Shown: positions 40,728 through 52,273 of the stretch, piece by piece
How the letters are laid out: every line of letters starts with the position of its first letter
Numbering within the stretch: position 1 is the stretch's first letter
DNA from: Chaenocephalus aceratus
Taxonomy: Eukaryota > Chordata > Actinopteri > Perciformes > Channichthyidae
DNA length: 64,000 bases
Direction: 5' to 3'
Assembly (NCBI GenBank): GCA_023974075.1
Contig: CM043789.1
Span: 33,936,159-34,000,158, forward strand
The notes under the pieces: model-generated
Databases searched by the model: none
The model's input: only the letters and a program-made list of their open reading frames with translations
What the model was told of the DNA's origin: nothing
Made by a program: the position numbers and the translations under genes

Positions 40728-42860
40728 CAAGAAGTGAATGTCAAGCTGAACATACTTAATTTAGCCTTTGCTGGAATTTGCTGGTAAGACAAGCTTCTCA
40801 AATTCAGCTTTTATGCTTGTTACGAAAAAAGCTTTTCTCAATATATAAAGAATTTTAACAACCACTCATTACATCACTAACAATAGTGAAATTGTTAGGT
40901 TCAAACATGCTCAGAACCTTATCTTAATTTTAATCTAATTTTAACATATGAATTTTAAATTCCTTTTTTTGCATTTTCTTTGTGGTTTTATGTGAGATAA
41001 TTAAGCAGTACACTCATTTTTTAAACTTTTGTGTAACAATTGCTAACTGGCAGCCACTTTACGAAACATTTCTTAAAAAGGGAATACTCAAAACTGTGAT
41101 TAAAGGTGGGGTAGGCAAATCTGAGAAACCGGCTCGAGATACACTTTTTGTTGTATTCCATGGAATGCTCTTAACATCCCGATAGCAATGAATATCTTAA
41201 GTGCTTTGACAAAAACCATACAAAAATGTCATCCGTGGAAGCCGTAGTACTGTAAAAAGCACGACCAATCATTTTAGCCGGCCCGGCTAAAATAACTGGA
41301 TGGCCTACCTGCCTGTCAGCCTTCCATCTGTGCACAAACTTATCTCGGGCCTCATTGGTCATGTGCACGTTCGTGTGTGTTGGAGGAGGGGCTCTGTAAG
41401 GAAGTGGCAGATTTTTTCCGGTTGTGTATTTTCAAATTCTAGCGCACTCGAGCTGGTTTCTCCAAAATTACCTACCACACCTTTAAGTAAGGCACAGTTG
41501 CCATTGTATGCCGTACGGCGTACAGTTGAATAAGCCACACGGATTGTATTTTGGGAGGCAATTGAAACTACCTGAAACCGTCTTCTACGTTTATGCTCCG
41601 AGGTACTTTTCAGAAAGTCAGGTTTAATGCTTCACTTATCAGGATGAATGCTTGAGGTTTAATCATTACAAACTGCATGTGCGCTCATTTGTGGAACACA
41701 GTGTCATGTAACTACTCTTAACGCAGGAGAAGATGCCTTTTATTAGGTACTAAATATTTTATGCTCTTCCTCAGGTAACAGCTTTTTCTGGCTGCAGTGA
41801 GTTTTAAAGTGTCTGTTTGTGTCTTTGTCTTTATTGTGCGTGGCTGACAGCTAGGGAGCTATAGTCATACTATAAGCGTATAATACATTGAACACAATAA
41901 CCTGAGTGAAAATGGTCTGGTTACTTTATACCTTCTTTGTACGCAGTGTGGAAGTCTAGATGTCATGCATTTGACAGCATTTATTATCAAATGTTAATGT
42001 AACAGTGTTTTTCTTAATGTGAATATTTTCTAACTAAGTGCCATGATAACAATTACTGCCACATTATTTATGTGATTTGTTGTTTTGCTATACATTGGAT
42101 ATTTTATGTTGTTACATTTGTTCTGTAATTGTATTGTTATTTTAATAGGTCAAGTTAAACCTTTACCACAAATGCCTAATGTCTTAAAATGATGTCTTAA
42201 AACGTCTTAATCATTTTTTGTAGCTTTAGCTCCAAATACATCATGTGATATCACAAATGCACAGATGCAACGGATATTGGTTGTCTTATCAAACTCGATG
42301 TAAGGCAGCAAGGGGACTATACTTTAAAAGTCAAACCAATAAAGAATAATATTGGTTACATTGTCGAGCCATAGAAATAAAGGCTTTTGAATCCCGGACC
42401 CTTTAATTCTAACATTATGATTCCTATGGTAATACAGTTAGGGTGGATTCTGATGAGCTTTTAAGCTGCAATAAACATAAGGAAAACGTCCACATTATTT
42501 TGGTGCAATGCTCTCAGTTGGAAATTCTTTATTTTTGAAAGCTGTCTTAATGGCTTACAGGTTGACCTCAGTAGATTCTGTTGACATAGTGTCATCATAA
42601 CAACACTCCCTATTTATAGCAGTTTCAGCATCTGGGCCAGGCCAGCCTCTGAGGCTATTTCTGTCTCAGACGGTCTGCTTTACGACGAGACTGAGAGGCA
42701 GTGTTTCTCGGACTGAATGTTTCTGCCTTTTGGCTCTTTCGACTTAGCGTGTGTCTTTGCCTTGAGTTATTGTAACTGAACATTGCCTTCATGTTGGCAA
42801 TAGTGCAGTTTTTATGTCATTTTGTATGAATGTATTAAAGGAAATCCTGTTTTGACAACA
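40728..42860 (+). promoter_or_regulatory. Probable myorg 3' UTR with several candidate poly(A) signals
   Basis: AATAAA occurs at 42338-42343 and 42376-42381, and ATTAAA at 42834-42839. A TTAA-flanked MITE (41100-41486) lies within this stretch and would be transcribed with it. Which signal is used cannot be told from sequence. Confidence 0.35.
41100..41486 (+). mobile_element. TTAA-flanked MITE, copy 1
   Basis: Starts TTAAAGGTGGGGTAGGCAA and ends CCTACCACACCTTTAA, so both ends carry TTAA. Interior landmarks are GAGAAACCGGCTCGAGATAC, a palindromic core TTTTAGCCGGCCCGGCTAAAA and GGAGGAGGGGCTCTGTA. No coding capacity. Same family as 50310-50698 and 61646-62552. Confidence 0.85.
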
Positions 42861-43910
42861 ATACCCCCAACTTTCACTTATTAAACACCTACATATATAT
42901 AACAAGAAGAAAAGACACATGGACATGCAATTAAGGTCAGTAAGCTGACCGTGCACAGATTGATCCAAAAATAACCTTTAAACTTTTACGAGTCTGGAAT
43001 ACAAAATAACTAAAGTTTCTATCAATTCAGTATTGAAAGAGACACACTTGAGGGACTTGTCCAACTTTTGGCGCCCTGCTTATCACAGGGTGATAATGAC
43101 AAGGTGATGAAACAATTGTGCAGGTTATTTGGAGGCCGTGTTCAGATCAATAAATCATCTGCTGGTTCACAATGTGAGGCCATAGAGCAAGTGATATTAA
43201 ACGACCAGACACCAAGAATAAAAGAAATAAACTTCAGTGGGAGATAATAGCAACAATATTTATTGGAATTACAGCTGTAAGCATGATTGTTCTATTCAAA
43301 CAGCCTGGCAGGGCCATTTCATACAGCTTTAGTCGATGTTTCATGTTTGGGGAATTTATTCCATTTCAAAACAGCGGGTATGCTTCAGAACTACTTCACT
43401 TTATTTGCCAGCCATGCCTCATCTTTCTTCAGAATTGATCTCGGCTTGCAGCCTGCGCAGGGAGGACATACATCCATTGATTAGCTGTCTGTGTGTTGCA
43501 GGGATCAATATTATTTGTTGGTTTGCTTTCTGCAATCATATTGTTTGTTCTGCCCATCCTTTGATAGGCTGGACAAGTCATTTATGGAGGAGCTTTAAGG
43601 GGAGCTTGGAGATATCTAAAAGGAGGGTTACAAAAGAAAACATTTTATAAAAAAAAGAGAGAAATATTTTATGCCAAAACAACAGGGGCTGCATTCATTA
43701 TGTGGAGGTTACAGCATAAAGCCATGATACAGGGCGTTAACAATAAAAAAAGTATATTAAAAAAAATCAAAGGTTATCTGTGAAAGATAATGAAATTAGT
43801 GTTTCAGCATGTGGTGCTGCAAACGTCCAGGAGGGCGCAGTGTAGCTTCATTGATAAATTCTCTCTCTGACGTGCCAGTGGACTATGTTCCAGATGTTAT
43901 GCGTGTGCGT

Positions 43911-43956
<46 letters not shown>

Positions 43957-43970
43957 CACACACACACACA

Positions 43971-44008
<38 letters not shown>

Positions 44009-46636
44009 ACACACAACACACACCACACACAAGCAGGACACAAAACTGGCACAGTACTTCCCCTCTTCCTTCCCCACCTGTGAGCCCACCTGTGTGTCCA
44101 TCTGCAGAGGAGAGGCGCCAGTTGTTCTGGTTAGGAGCCAGTGTGTCTCAAGTACCTTCCAATATCCTCCTTCCATGAACCTGTCTGCGGTCTGTCCTCC
44201 CCATAAGCATATATATTACACAGAGAAAGTGTCCCCTTAACAACAACAACCATAAAAACAGCCAGCATAGATGTATCTTTAGCAATTAAAAACTTTTCTA
44301 ATCAGAAATCATGTCTTAAGTTGTTTGGAAAATCTTACAATACTTAAAATAGAATTAAAAACGACCAGGATCAATAATTAGTGTCAAAATGAATTATTTT
44401 GTCTCATTATTGTAGCTTATTGTGCAAAAGATTGTACACTACCTCAATTTATGTCGCAATTTGTACAGCTAAATGCAGCTATACTTGAATTAACAAGAGC
44501 CACACATTGGCTAATTAATGAATAAATATATTGCAAACAACAAATTAAACATCTGTAAATAATGGTAGATGAACGTGAAAACTACTGAATCCATCATCAA
44601 AATTGCTGTTAGATCACAATTATACAGCAAAAATGAACAGGAGACAAACAATGATGAATAAGCTTCAGTTTTTATTAAAAAACTCTCCAGCATCTTGGTG
44701 TTGAAAGAACGTTTATTGTAGAGGACCACAGGGGAAATAAAACCCCACGGCCGTCTCTTGTGTGAAGTGAGAATCTTTGTCCTTAACCCAAGATTTTCAC
44801 TCCGTAACTGGAATGACCTCGCATCTGGTGCTGCCACGGCTTGTCTGACAGGAATATGTCTGTCCTCGGTAGGTAACAAATGAACCCAACACCCCAGAGA
44901 CTTGTCTCGCATCTGTTTATCTTTTTCACCTGTCGGTTCGCTGCACTGCATCAGGCTTACACTCCTCTGCAGCCTTTGTGGATTTCAGAGCATGCCTCTG
45001 GCATTACAGGGACAGAGATAGTCAGTGTTGGCTGGTGGCAACATTGTTAACTTTATAACTGGATTTGATGTTAAAGTATAGTGTGTTAGCCCACTTACAT
45101 TATTGAGACTTGATATTATAATTTATTATCTTTACTGTTACACTGTTCATATTAGATGTATTTTCTTTGGCTTTCTTTCACACGTTTATAATTGGTATCA
45201 TCTTTTGTGTTTTTATTAAGTCTCAGCTAGAGCTGAAACAATAAGTCGATAGGCAGAACATATTGATGTATTTATCAAATAGAAATGCTAAAGTATCTCA
45301 CCATCAATCAACTAAATGTGTGACTCTTCTTTTCTTTTCTAAAATGTGGGTTTTGGACATTAGCCAGGCAAAACAAGCACTTTGATGACTTTACTGTGAG
45401 CTTTAGGACATGTTATATACAAAAGGAAAAGTCTCTTAATCAAAAAACAGTAATTAGCAAATTATTTTATAACAAGAAATTAGTGGAAGCCATTGTTTAT
45501 AGCTCTTAGACTTAACTGTAATTTCCTTGCTGCGCACGATGACAAAGCATTCTGAGTCGATGCATTGTAAACATCTACAGAGTTAAGGAAAAAAGGGCGA
45601 CAGACATGCCTAAACAGTTAAATTAAGGAGGTTGAAGACAACAGGCAGGGCACTTCCTCTGTGCCTTGGTGGGGGTAGAAGGTTGAACGAAATGTCAGTC
45701 ACCAAGGAACAGATGCATAATTGAAATATTGCGTTGCTGCTGCGGCCCGTGCACAAGGTTGTTTGATTGATACCGTTTTAGAACACTCTTGTCCCCTCAT
45801 GCTCATGGGGTTTACCTGGGGAGAAACCAGGGGAGGGGGAAAGGTCTTAGGTGGCTCATCTGGGTTTTGGAGGAAAATTGGTGCCATCCATCAAACACTG
45901 CATTTAACAAACGCTAACGCAAGCCTGGCCAACAAAGGATTCGTATATAAGGCAGCGAACTGGAAACATGTGAGGTGCAGGGACTGCTGAGGGTCTATCA
46001 ATCAGCCAGTCAGCTCCTTTATTTAACAAGCGAGGGCCACAGACCCTGAGGGCCACACTCCATATTCTGGCTGGTTGAGCTTGCAGTCTTCTCCTGTAAA
46101 AGGAAAGAAAAAGAGGACAGGAGGAATAAAAGGAGGAAGGAAAGAGGAGCATGAAGGGATTGGGGTTGGGGGGTTGACGGAGGTGCAGAAGGGTTTGGCC
46201 CGTGTCCCCTGGCGGGCTGGTGCGCTTCATCTTCTCAGTGCAAGGGCCTGGAACTGCTGCTTGATGGGATTTTCAGCCCTGTGGCCTCCGCTGTCCCAGT
46301 ATCCATCTGGAGGGCTGCCGTCTGCACAGCGGAGAGCCAGCCGTTCAGCGACACAGCCATAAAGAGCAACCCGTAGGCCGGCCAATGCCACTGATCTGAG
46401 GCTCGCAGCTCTGTTCAGTGGACAGGCCAACACTCAGTGGCACACATTCCTGTCGGGGACACAGGCTGATCCCTAAGCTACTGTGTGCTCAGTGGAATAG
46501 AGGAAACACTCTGTGAGGCAGCCCACGTCCAACCACTGACTCCTTCAAAGCTCAGACAATTGGAATGGAACAAGGACTTCACTATTCAGCATCCTTAATG
46601 GTGTGGAGAGCACAATGTCCCCTGTCTCATTCTCTG
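42861..46636. other. Non-coding stretch downstream of myorg
   Basis: No gene seen. Contains the CA tract at 43911-44030 and a likely degenerate fish repeat at about 45230-45480 (GAGCTGAAACAATAAGTCGAT type). 45700-46480 is GC-richer, but its frames are short and unlike proteins. A short CT-rich stretch and AT-rich sequence make up the rest. Confidence 0.4.
43911..44030. repeat. (CA)n microsatellite, ~120 bp
   Basis: CA tract with a few single-base interruptions (AACAC, ACCAC). Frames across it (His-Thr or Cys-Val repeats) are artefacts. Confidence 0.97.
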
Positions 46637-46683
46637 TGGTGTGTGTGTGTGTGTGTGTGGTGTGTGTGTGTGTGTGTGTGTGT
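46637..46683. repeat. (TG)n microsatellite, 47 bp
   Basis: TG tract with one TGGTG irregularity. Confidence 0.95.
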
Positions 46684-46840
46684 CACAGCAATGAAACGAA
46701 TACTCTGACATTTACATTTGCATTTTCTGACTCTATCAAGATTTTATAGGGTACTGTGTATCTAATAAAGTTATGATGGGACAGTGTAGTAGTGGATGCA
46801 AATGTACACACAGCTGAATGAGCCTGTTTGCAATGCAGGA

Positions 46841-47797
46841 AGAGTAAGTGCATTGAACAAATTAATGACTGGATGTGTCAGAACTTTCTCCAATTAAACA
46901 AAGATAAAACTGAGGTAATGGTTTTTGGAGCCAAGGCAGAACGTATAAAAGTTAGCGCTGAGCTTCAGTGTGCAATGTTCAAAACAACAGATAAAGCCAG
47001 AAATCTAGGTGTAGTCATGGACTCTGACCTGAGTTTCAACAGTCACATTAAAACAGTTACTAAATCAGCCTACTATCACCTAAAGAATATATCTAGGATT
47101 AAAAGACTAATGTTACAGCAGGATTTGGAAAAACTTGTCCATGCTTTTATCTTCTGTAGACTGGACTGTAATGGTGTCTTCACAGGTCTCACTAAAAAAT
47201 CTATTAGAAAGCTGCAGCTGATTCAGAACGCCGCTGCTCGAGTCCTCACTAACACTAAGAAAGTGGATCACATCACTCCTGTTCTGAAGTCTTTACACTG
47301 GCTTCCTGTGTGTCAAAGAATAGATTTCTAAATACTGCTGCTGGTTTATAAAGCACTGAATGGTTTAGGCCCAAAATACATTTCTGACCTCCTGCTAAAT
47401 TATGAACCATCCAGATCTCTCAGGTCTTCAGGGGACTGGTCAGCTTTCTGCCCCAGAGTCAGAACTAAACATGGAGAAGCAAGCGTTCAGTTATTATGGA
47501 ACAAATATCCGGAAACAAACTCCCAGAAACCTGCAGGTCCGCTGCAACTCTTACTACTTTTAAATCCAGGCTGAAGACTTTTCTTTTTGCCGCTGCTTTT
47601 AATTGATATATTCATATCTTAAACTGCACTGTAACTTTTATTATCTTTGCTTTTTATCTTTGCTTTTAAATGAGTGTTTTAGATATCATTTTATAATATG
47701 TTTCTTAATGCTCTTAATGTCTTTCGTTTTTGTAAAGCACTTTGAATTGCCCTGTGTTGAAAGGTGCTATATAAATAAACTTGCCTTGCCTTGCCTT
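46841..47797 (+). mobile_element. 5'-truncated L2-like LINE (copy B)
   Basis: Same family as 3156-4396, in the opposite orientation: NKDKTEVMVFG, LGVVMDSDLSF, AYYHLKNISRIKRLM, RKLQLIQNAAARVL, HITPVLKSLHWLPVCQRIDF then a stop in place of the next Lys codon, and further frameshifted remnants to about 47580. The 3' end is TTATATAAATAAACTTGCC followed by CTTGCCTTGCCTTG repeats. Starts at GAGTAAGTGCATTGAAC, within the reverse-transcriptase region, so 5' truncated. Confidence 0.88.
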
Positions 47798-50309
47798 GTT
47801 GGAAGGTTTGCCATATAAAAATGAAAAAACAATGTCATGAAAAACAATGCTTTTTTCCATCTTAAATGAATGAAGAAGTTCAATTTAATACCACAATGCA
47901 CAGCATCCAGAACAATAATATCAGCTATAGATAATTGAAAATCAACTGCAAATATTCAAAGACAATCATTACTGCCTCTCATTACTGGATCCAATTTATG
48001 TATGCCTCAGGGGAGAAACTAGCAAATAATGGTTACGCTACTGTACACAAATACAACTGCTACATCTGTGGAAAGTTTGGATTGAAAATGTTTTTGTTAC
48101 TCCTCAGGGCTACGCAGCATCATTAGCATATTTGTTCTCTCCTGCCGACTGTAAATTCAGCGAATGTAGCCCTGTGTGGGTAAGGTGGGCAGACGGCAGA
48201 CTGTATAAATACACAGAGTCTGTCTGAGGGCAGCAATGTGGACCCCACCTGCCCCCATCAATCAATATTACAGCGGCCACTGGCAGCCCAATCGCCTTTT
48301 TATAGGATTGTGAAATGATCAAACATCTGCTCATAACCATACTTCTTATAAAGGTGGATCATACATGCACTTTCCAATTCTGATGGTATCATGCTGCACA
48401 ACAGGATGTAACAACCACAATACAGTACACTTAGCCAGAAGTGTGTACAATGACCGATAAGGAAATATATGCATCCTTAAAAATCATCAGCTTATTGAGA
48501 CTTGATCAAATGGGTTGGTTCAATGGAGGACACATGAAGCCACTGGTCATCCTATTCACTGCCCAAAAAACTTTGGTGGGGAAGCATCAACTGTTTCCTT
48601 GTTTACCGATTAGAAGTCGTTGATGAAGCTCAGTGAACATGATAAAAGTTGAGGCCAGTAACTACTTTGGCAGATTTAGTAGACAAAAGGTTGCGGGGGC
48701 CTGGTCCATGGAGAAGGGAATGAATCCAACTGGTCCAAGGTTAATGGTGGCCTGGAACAAAATGGATTCAGTGCCAGGGGCGTGCTGACAGGTGATTTGA
48801 CATGAGTGAAGGTGGGCCCATCAATCTCCAGTTGGCCTCTATGACCCTCCCCCGCACGGGCCGTAGCAGCTAGGGGGCGCCAGGTGTCATGGTGCTCTGA
48901 CCTGTACGGGTCTCGAGATAGCCCACCTGCTGTCTGCTTAAAGCTCCCCCGTAGGCTAGAAGAGACTCACATCACTTCACGCTTGGCTGGCATAATGAAA
49001 CTGTGATTGGGAGATAGTGAACTGTGACAGGCAGCAGTAGACTCAAAGTCTTCAAGCCACATTCAAACCACTCGCTGCAGGTTTTCCTTTAACGGCCCAC
49101 TTTTCTCTTGAATCAGTCTGACAATTTAATGGTGCAAAAATGATAATCTGCCAACCTGTCTTTAATAAGCTTTCAAACTCTGTGTAGTTTTTTTCTCGTG
49201 TACTGTAGAATAAAGGGATTTTCGTAACTCATCCACCTGAGGAGAAATATGACGTATGCTGAGGCAAAAAAACTACTATGTCATTATGTGGCATGCGTGT
49301 AAACACGCTCCATCGTGCAACGTCCCCCCCCAGGGAGGCTTGGCTCCACGTTTAAACCTGACATAAATTCCCTGTCACAAAGCCCTAGGGCAGCCAGGCT
49401 TGTAGGCACAAAAGCAAATATTTCCGTTCCTGATCATGGCCAATCCCTTTTAACATCCCCACCCACTGACCACCCTCCCCACCCTCCTCTGAACCTACCC
49501 TAGCACCGCAAGCCAGCCATTTGTCACAAAGTAATTATAGAATTATCGATTGGCAAAGCAATTAACACCTTTCTTCTCTTTTTCCACCCTCCTCCTTGCC
49601 CACCCAACCCCCTCCATCCCATCCTTTAATTTGAAATCGGAGAGAGAGGGAAGGGGGAAAAAGCTGTGGGAGTAGCACATTTAATCCTGCTGGCATTTCC
49701 TAGTTCTCCTCAAATGAATAGGGCGAAAGGGACAAAACGGCTTTTCTATCTCTCCCTCTGTTTTCTCTGTTATTTCTCTCCTTGTCTTGCCTGCTGATCT
49801 ATCTTTAACAGACAGGGAACTGCTTAGAGTACAGCCAAACACTCTATTCTGGCCGGGATGAATGAAAACACCATTAACCCTCGTTCAAAAAGAACACCTT
49901 GCATGCTTCATAACAACCACATAGCTCCTGATATAGATAGCTGTAACGATTGTGTTGAACTCTCAAAGGGAAAAGAACAAATTAGTCGGGCTGTTCTCAT
50001 ACTGTACGCCATTTGTCCATTTACCTAAGAGACTGAATACACTGTAATTTGTATCTCAATAAATCAATGTATGTAATCCATGTGTGGACCAGAAATTATA
50101 AAGAGTGACAAACTTCGATTACGGAGGAGAAGGAGGCTGATTTTGAGATGTCACTTACCAGTTTTAAGAAAATGGGAAAAATACTTTTTGGGCCCCATGG
50201 CCTCACTTGACATGTAACAAGGAAGAACACATGAATTCCATTATTTCAAGCCTGGAGCTGTTCCTGTGGCTTGATGAAAACAGCTTGGTTTGTCTTATAA
50301 CTTCCATAC
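47798..50309. other. Non-coding stretch
   Basis: No convincing gene or recognised transposon. 49500-49760 has TAATTATAGAATTATCGATTGG (homeodomain-like AT core) followed by balanced-composition sequence unlike the surrounding repeats; it could be a conserved non-coding element, but without an alignment this is only a suggestion. Confidence 0.35.
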
Positions 50310-50698
50310 TTAAAGGTGGGGTAGGTAAGTTTGAGAAACCGGCTCGAGATCGCTAGAATTTGAAAATACACAACCGGAGAAAATCTGCCACTTCCTTATA
50401 GAGCCCCTCCTCCAACACACACGAACGTGCACATGACCAATGAGGGCACGAGATAAGTGTGTGCCCCGATGGAAGGCTGACAGGCAGGTAGGCTACCAAT
50501 CCGTTTAGCCGGGCCGGCTAAACGGATTGGTTTGTACTTTTTACAGTATTATGGCTTCTACAGATGAATTTTTTTTATGGATTTTTTGTCAAAGCACTTA
50601 AGATATTCATTGCTATCGGGATGTTAAGAGCATTCCATGGAATATAACAAAAAGTGTATCTCGAGCCGGTTTCTGAAACTTACCTACCCCACCTTTAA
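50310..50698 (-). mobile_element. TTAA-flanked MITE, copy 2 (reverse orientation)
   Basis: Ends TTAAAGGTGGGGTAGGTAAG and CTTACCTACCCCACCTTTAA are perfect inverse repeats. The interior is the reverse complement of copy 1 (AATACACAACCGGAGAAAAT near the left). The core ATCCGTTTAGCCGG/CCGGCTAAACGGAT is a near-perfect palindrome, longer than in the other copies. The best-preserved ends of the three copies. Confidence 0.9.
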
Positions 50699-51266
50699 GT
50701 AAACACTTTATTAATTATTTTATTCTCAATGTTGGCTTATTTGTCACGAAATTGCGTCACTGTAGTTATATTTAACCAAACCACAATCCTAACCTAAAAC
50801 CTACGCAAACAGTGGAAGTTTATTTTGAAAACACTGTGAATACATGAAAAGGAAATTGTTTGCCAGACATTCATAGGGGCATGCACAAAAATTAGGAATT
50901 TGTTTTTGTAAAATACCATACAAGCTATGGGGTTGTGTTGAACTCGCGACTATTCTCTTTTCATATTTGGCAGACGTTACTTTACATCTTCTTCCTGTCC
51001 TGTTTTCCAGCTGCCACTGCAATAGTGGTCCAGAATGGACGTGCGGGGGAACAGTGCTAGAACCTCCGGCTGGCAGGTGTCTGAGTCAAGATGGATGTCA
51101 TGGAACATCACCTTAGTAACATATGGATAGGGACAGGGGAGTTGATTCCCCTTCTGGCAAGTTTGATAACACATCTTCTCTTTCTGTTTATCAGTCTTTG
51201 CCTCCCTGCCATCTCTCATCTCCTGACTTTCATATTCTGCCTGCCGTGTCCACTAACAGGGAGTTA

Positions 51267-52270
51267 GGCCCCGGCTACACAGAGACGAAACGTGTTGAAT
51301 CCGCTAACATTCTCTATCGTATAGACCAGGGATTACCAACTACATTTGTCCAAGGCCAACATTTATCCAAACGACACTTTCGCGGGCCAGCGATTTTTAA
51401 TATAGCCCCACATTTGAAGTTGTTGACCGGGGGGGGGGGGGTTCTAGTGGAGCCGCGCTCAGGTACTGCAGAGCGATAAAGCTTAGCAGACTCTTCATGC
51501 TACGAAGGATCACTTCTAGGCTACTGTCCCGCAGCTCCTGCCTCTCTGTTGGACTCTGTCGCAGCGGGGAGCGCATACAAAATGAGTAGGATGCGAACGC
51601 ACTAACCACTCCGCCAATGCCACAGTCACCCCCGTCGTGCGCCAGTTGATGGTCACTGGTTTAGACGGTTCGTACACACGAGGCCGACACGGGAGAAACG
51701 CGGATTCGGGCTACGAATCCTGTGATAACGGCTCCTAAGGTGGTAGATCTGGGGGGGCCAAACAGCTCTGTGTTGTATGCCCTATACGATCATTTCCTGA
51801 TAACGATGATGCCATAGCCCCGCCTCTCCCCACCTCTGCTGCTCACCCCCGCGTCATTGCTGATGTGTTTCGCCAACAACAACTACAATGGCGGATCACA
51901 GGGTTTGCTTTCGTGCTCCAGACGCAGTACTGACCATGCTACAGATGTTAGTGCAACATCTACAGCTCCTCTACCACAACCATCAGCAACAAGTGGACAT
52001 GGAGAACAACATGAACTACATGTTGCTAAATCCACCGCGGAGAATAAACAGAAGGGAAACCATGGCAACCATGCTCGGGGGGGTCTTATTCGCTGCTTTT
52101 GGGGTATTTTGTGGCGGAAGTACATTGCCACTTACATGTACTACAGCGTTTTCAAGCGGGTCGAGCGGGTCTCGTGTGAACGGACACGTTTCTTGAGCCG
52201 ATTCCGTGTGGACGGAAGACTTTTTTTGATATCGAATTCGGTTCGTTTTCGTCCGGTGTAGACGGGGGTC
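51267..52270. mobile_element. Harbinger-like non-autonomous element carrying a nested hAT
   Basis: Left end GGCCCCGGCTACACAGAGAC and right end GTCCGGTGTAGACGGGGGTC are imperfect inverted repeats of the GGCCCCGT-type found in fish Harbinger elements. They are flanked by TTA at 51264-51266 and 52271-52273, the 3-bp duplication expected of that superfamily. A 332-bp hAT lies inside. The frame 51888-52196 (MADHRVCF start) is not recognised as transposase. 50699-51263 to the left has nothing recognisable. Confidence 0.7.
51327..51658. mobile_element. hAT element (332 bp) nested in the Harbinger-like element
   Basis: Ends CAGGGATTACCAACT and AGTTGATGGTCACTG are imperfect inverted repeats of the CAGGGGTCACCAACC-type hAT terminus. 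Flanking octamers GTATAGAC (51319-51326) and GTTTAGAC (51659-51666) match at seven of eight positions. Contains a G(13) run near 51429. No transposase. Confidence 0.75.
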
Positions 52271-52273
52271 TTA

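Noticed and set aside
44511..44951. A 146-codon minus-strand open frame
   Set aside because: No recognisable domain; its C-terminal part is low-complexity hydrophobic sequence from AT-rich DNA, and there is no exon context.
51857..52261. 134-codon and 102-codon frames inside the Harbinger-like element as host genes
   Set aside because: They lie wholly between transposon ends, overlap each other in different frames and show no recognisable domain.
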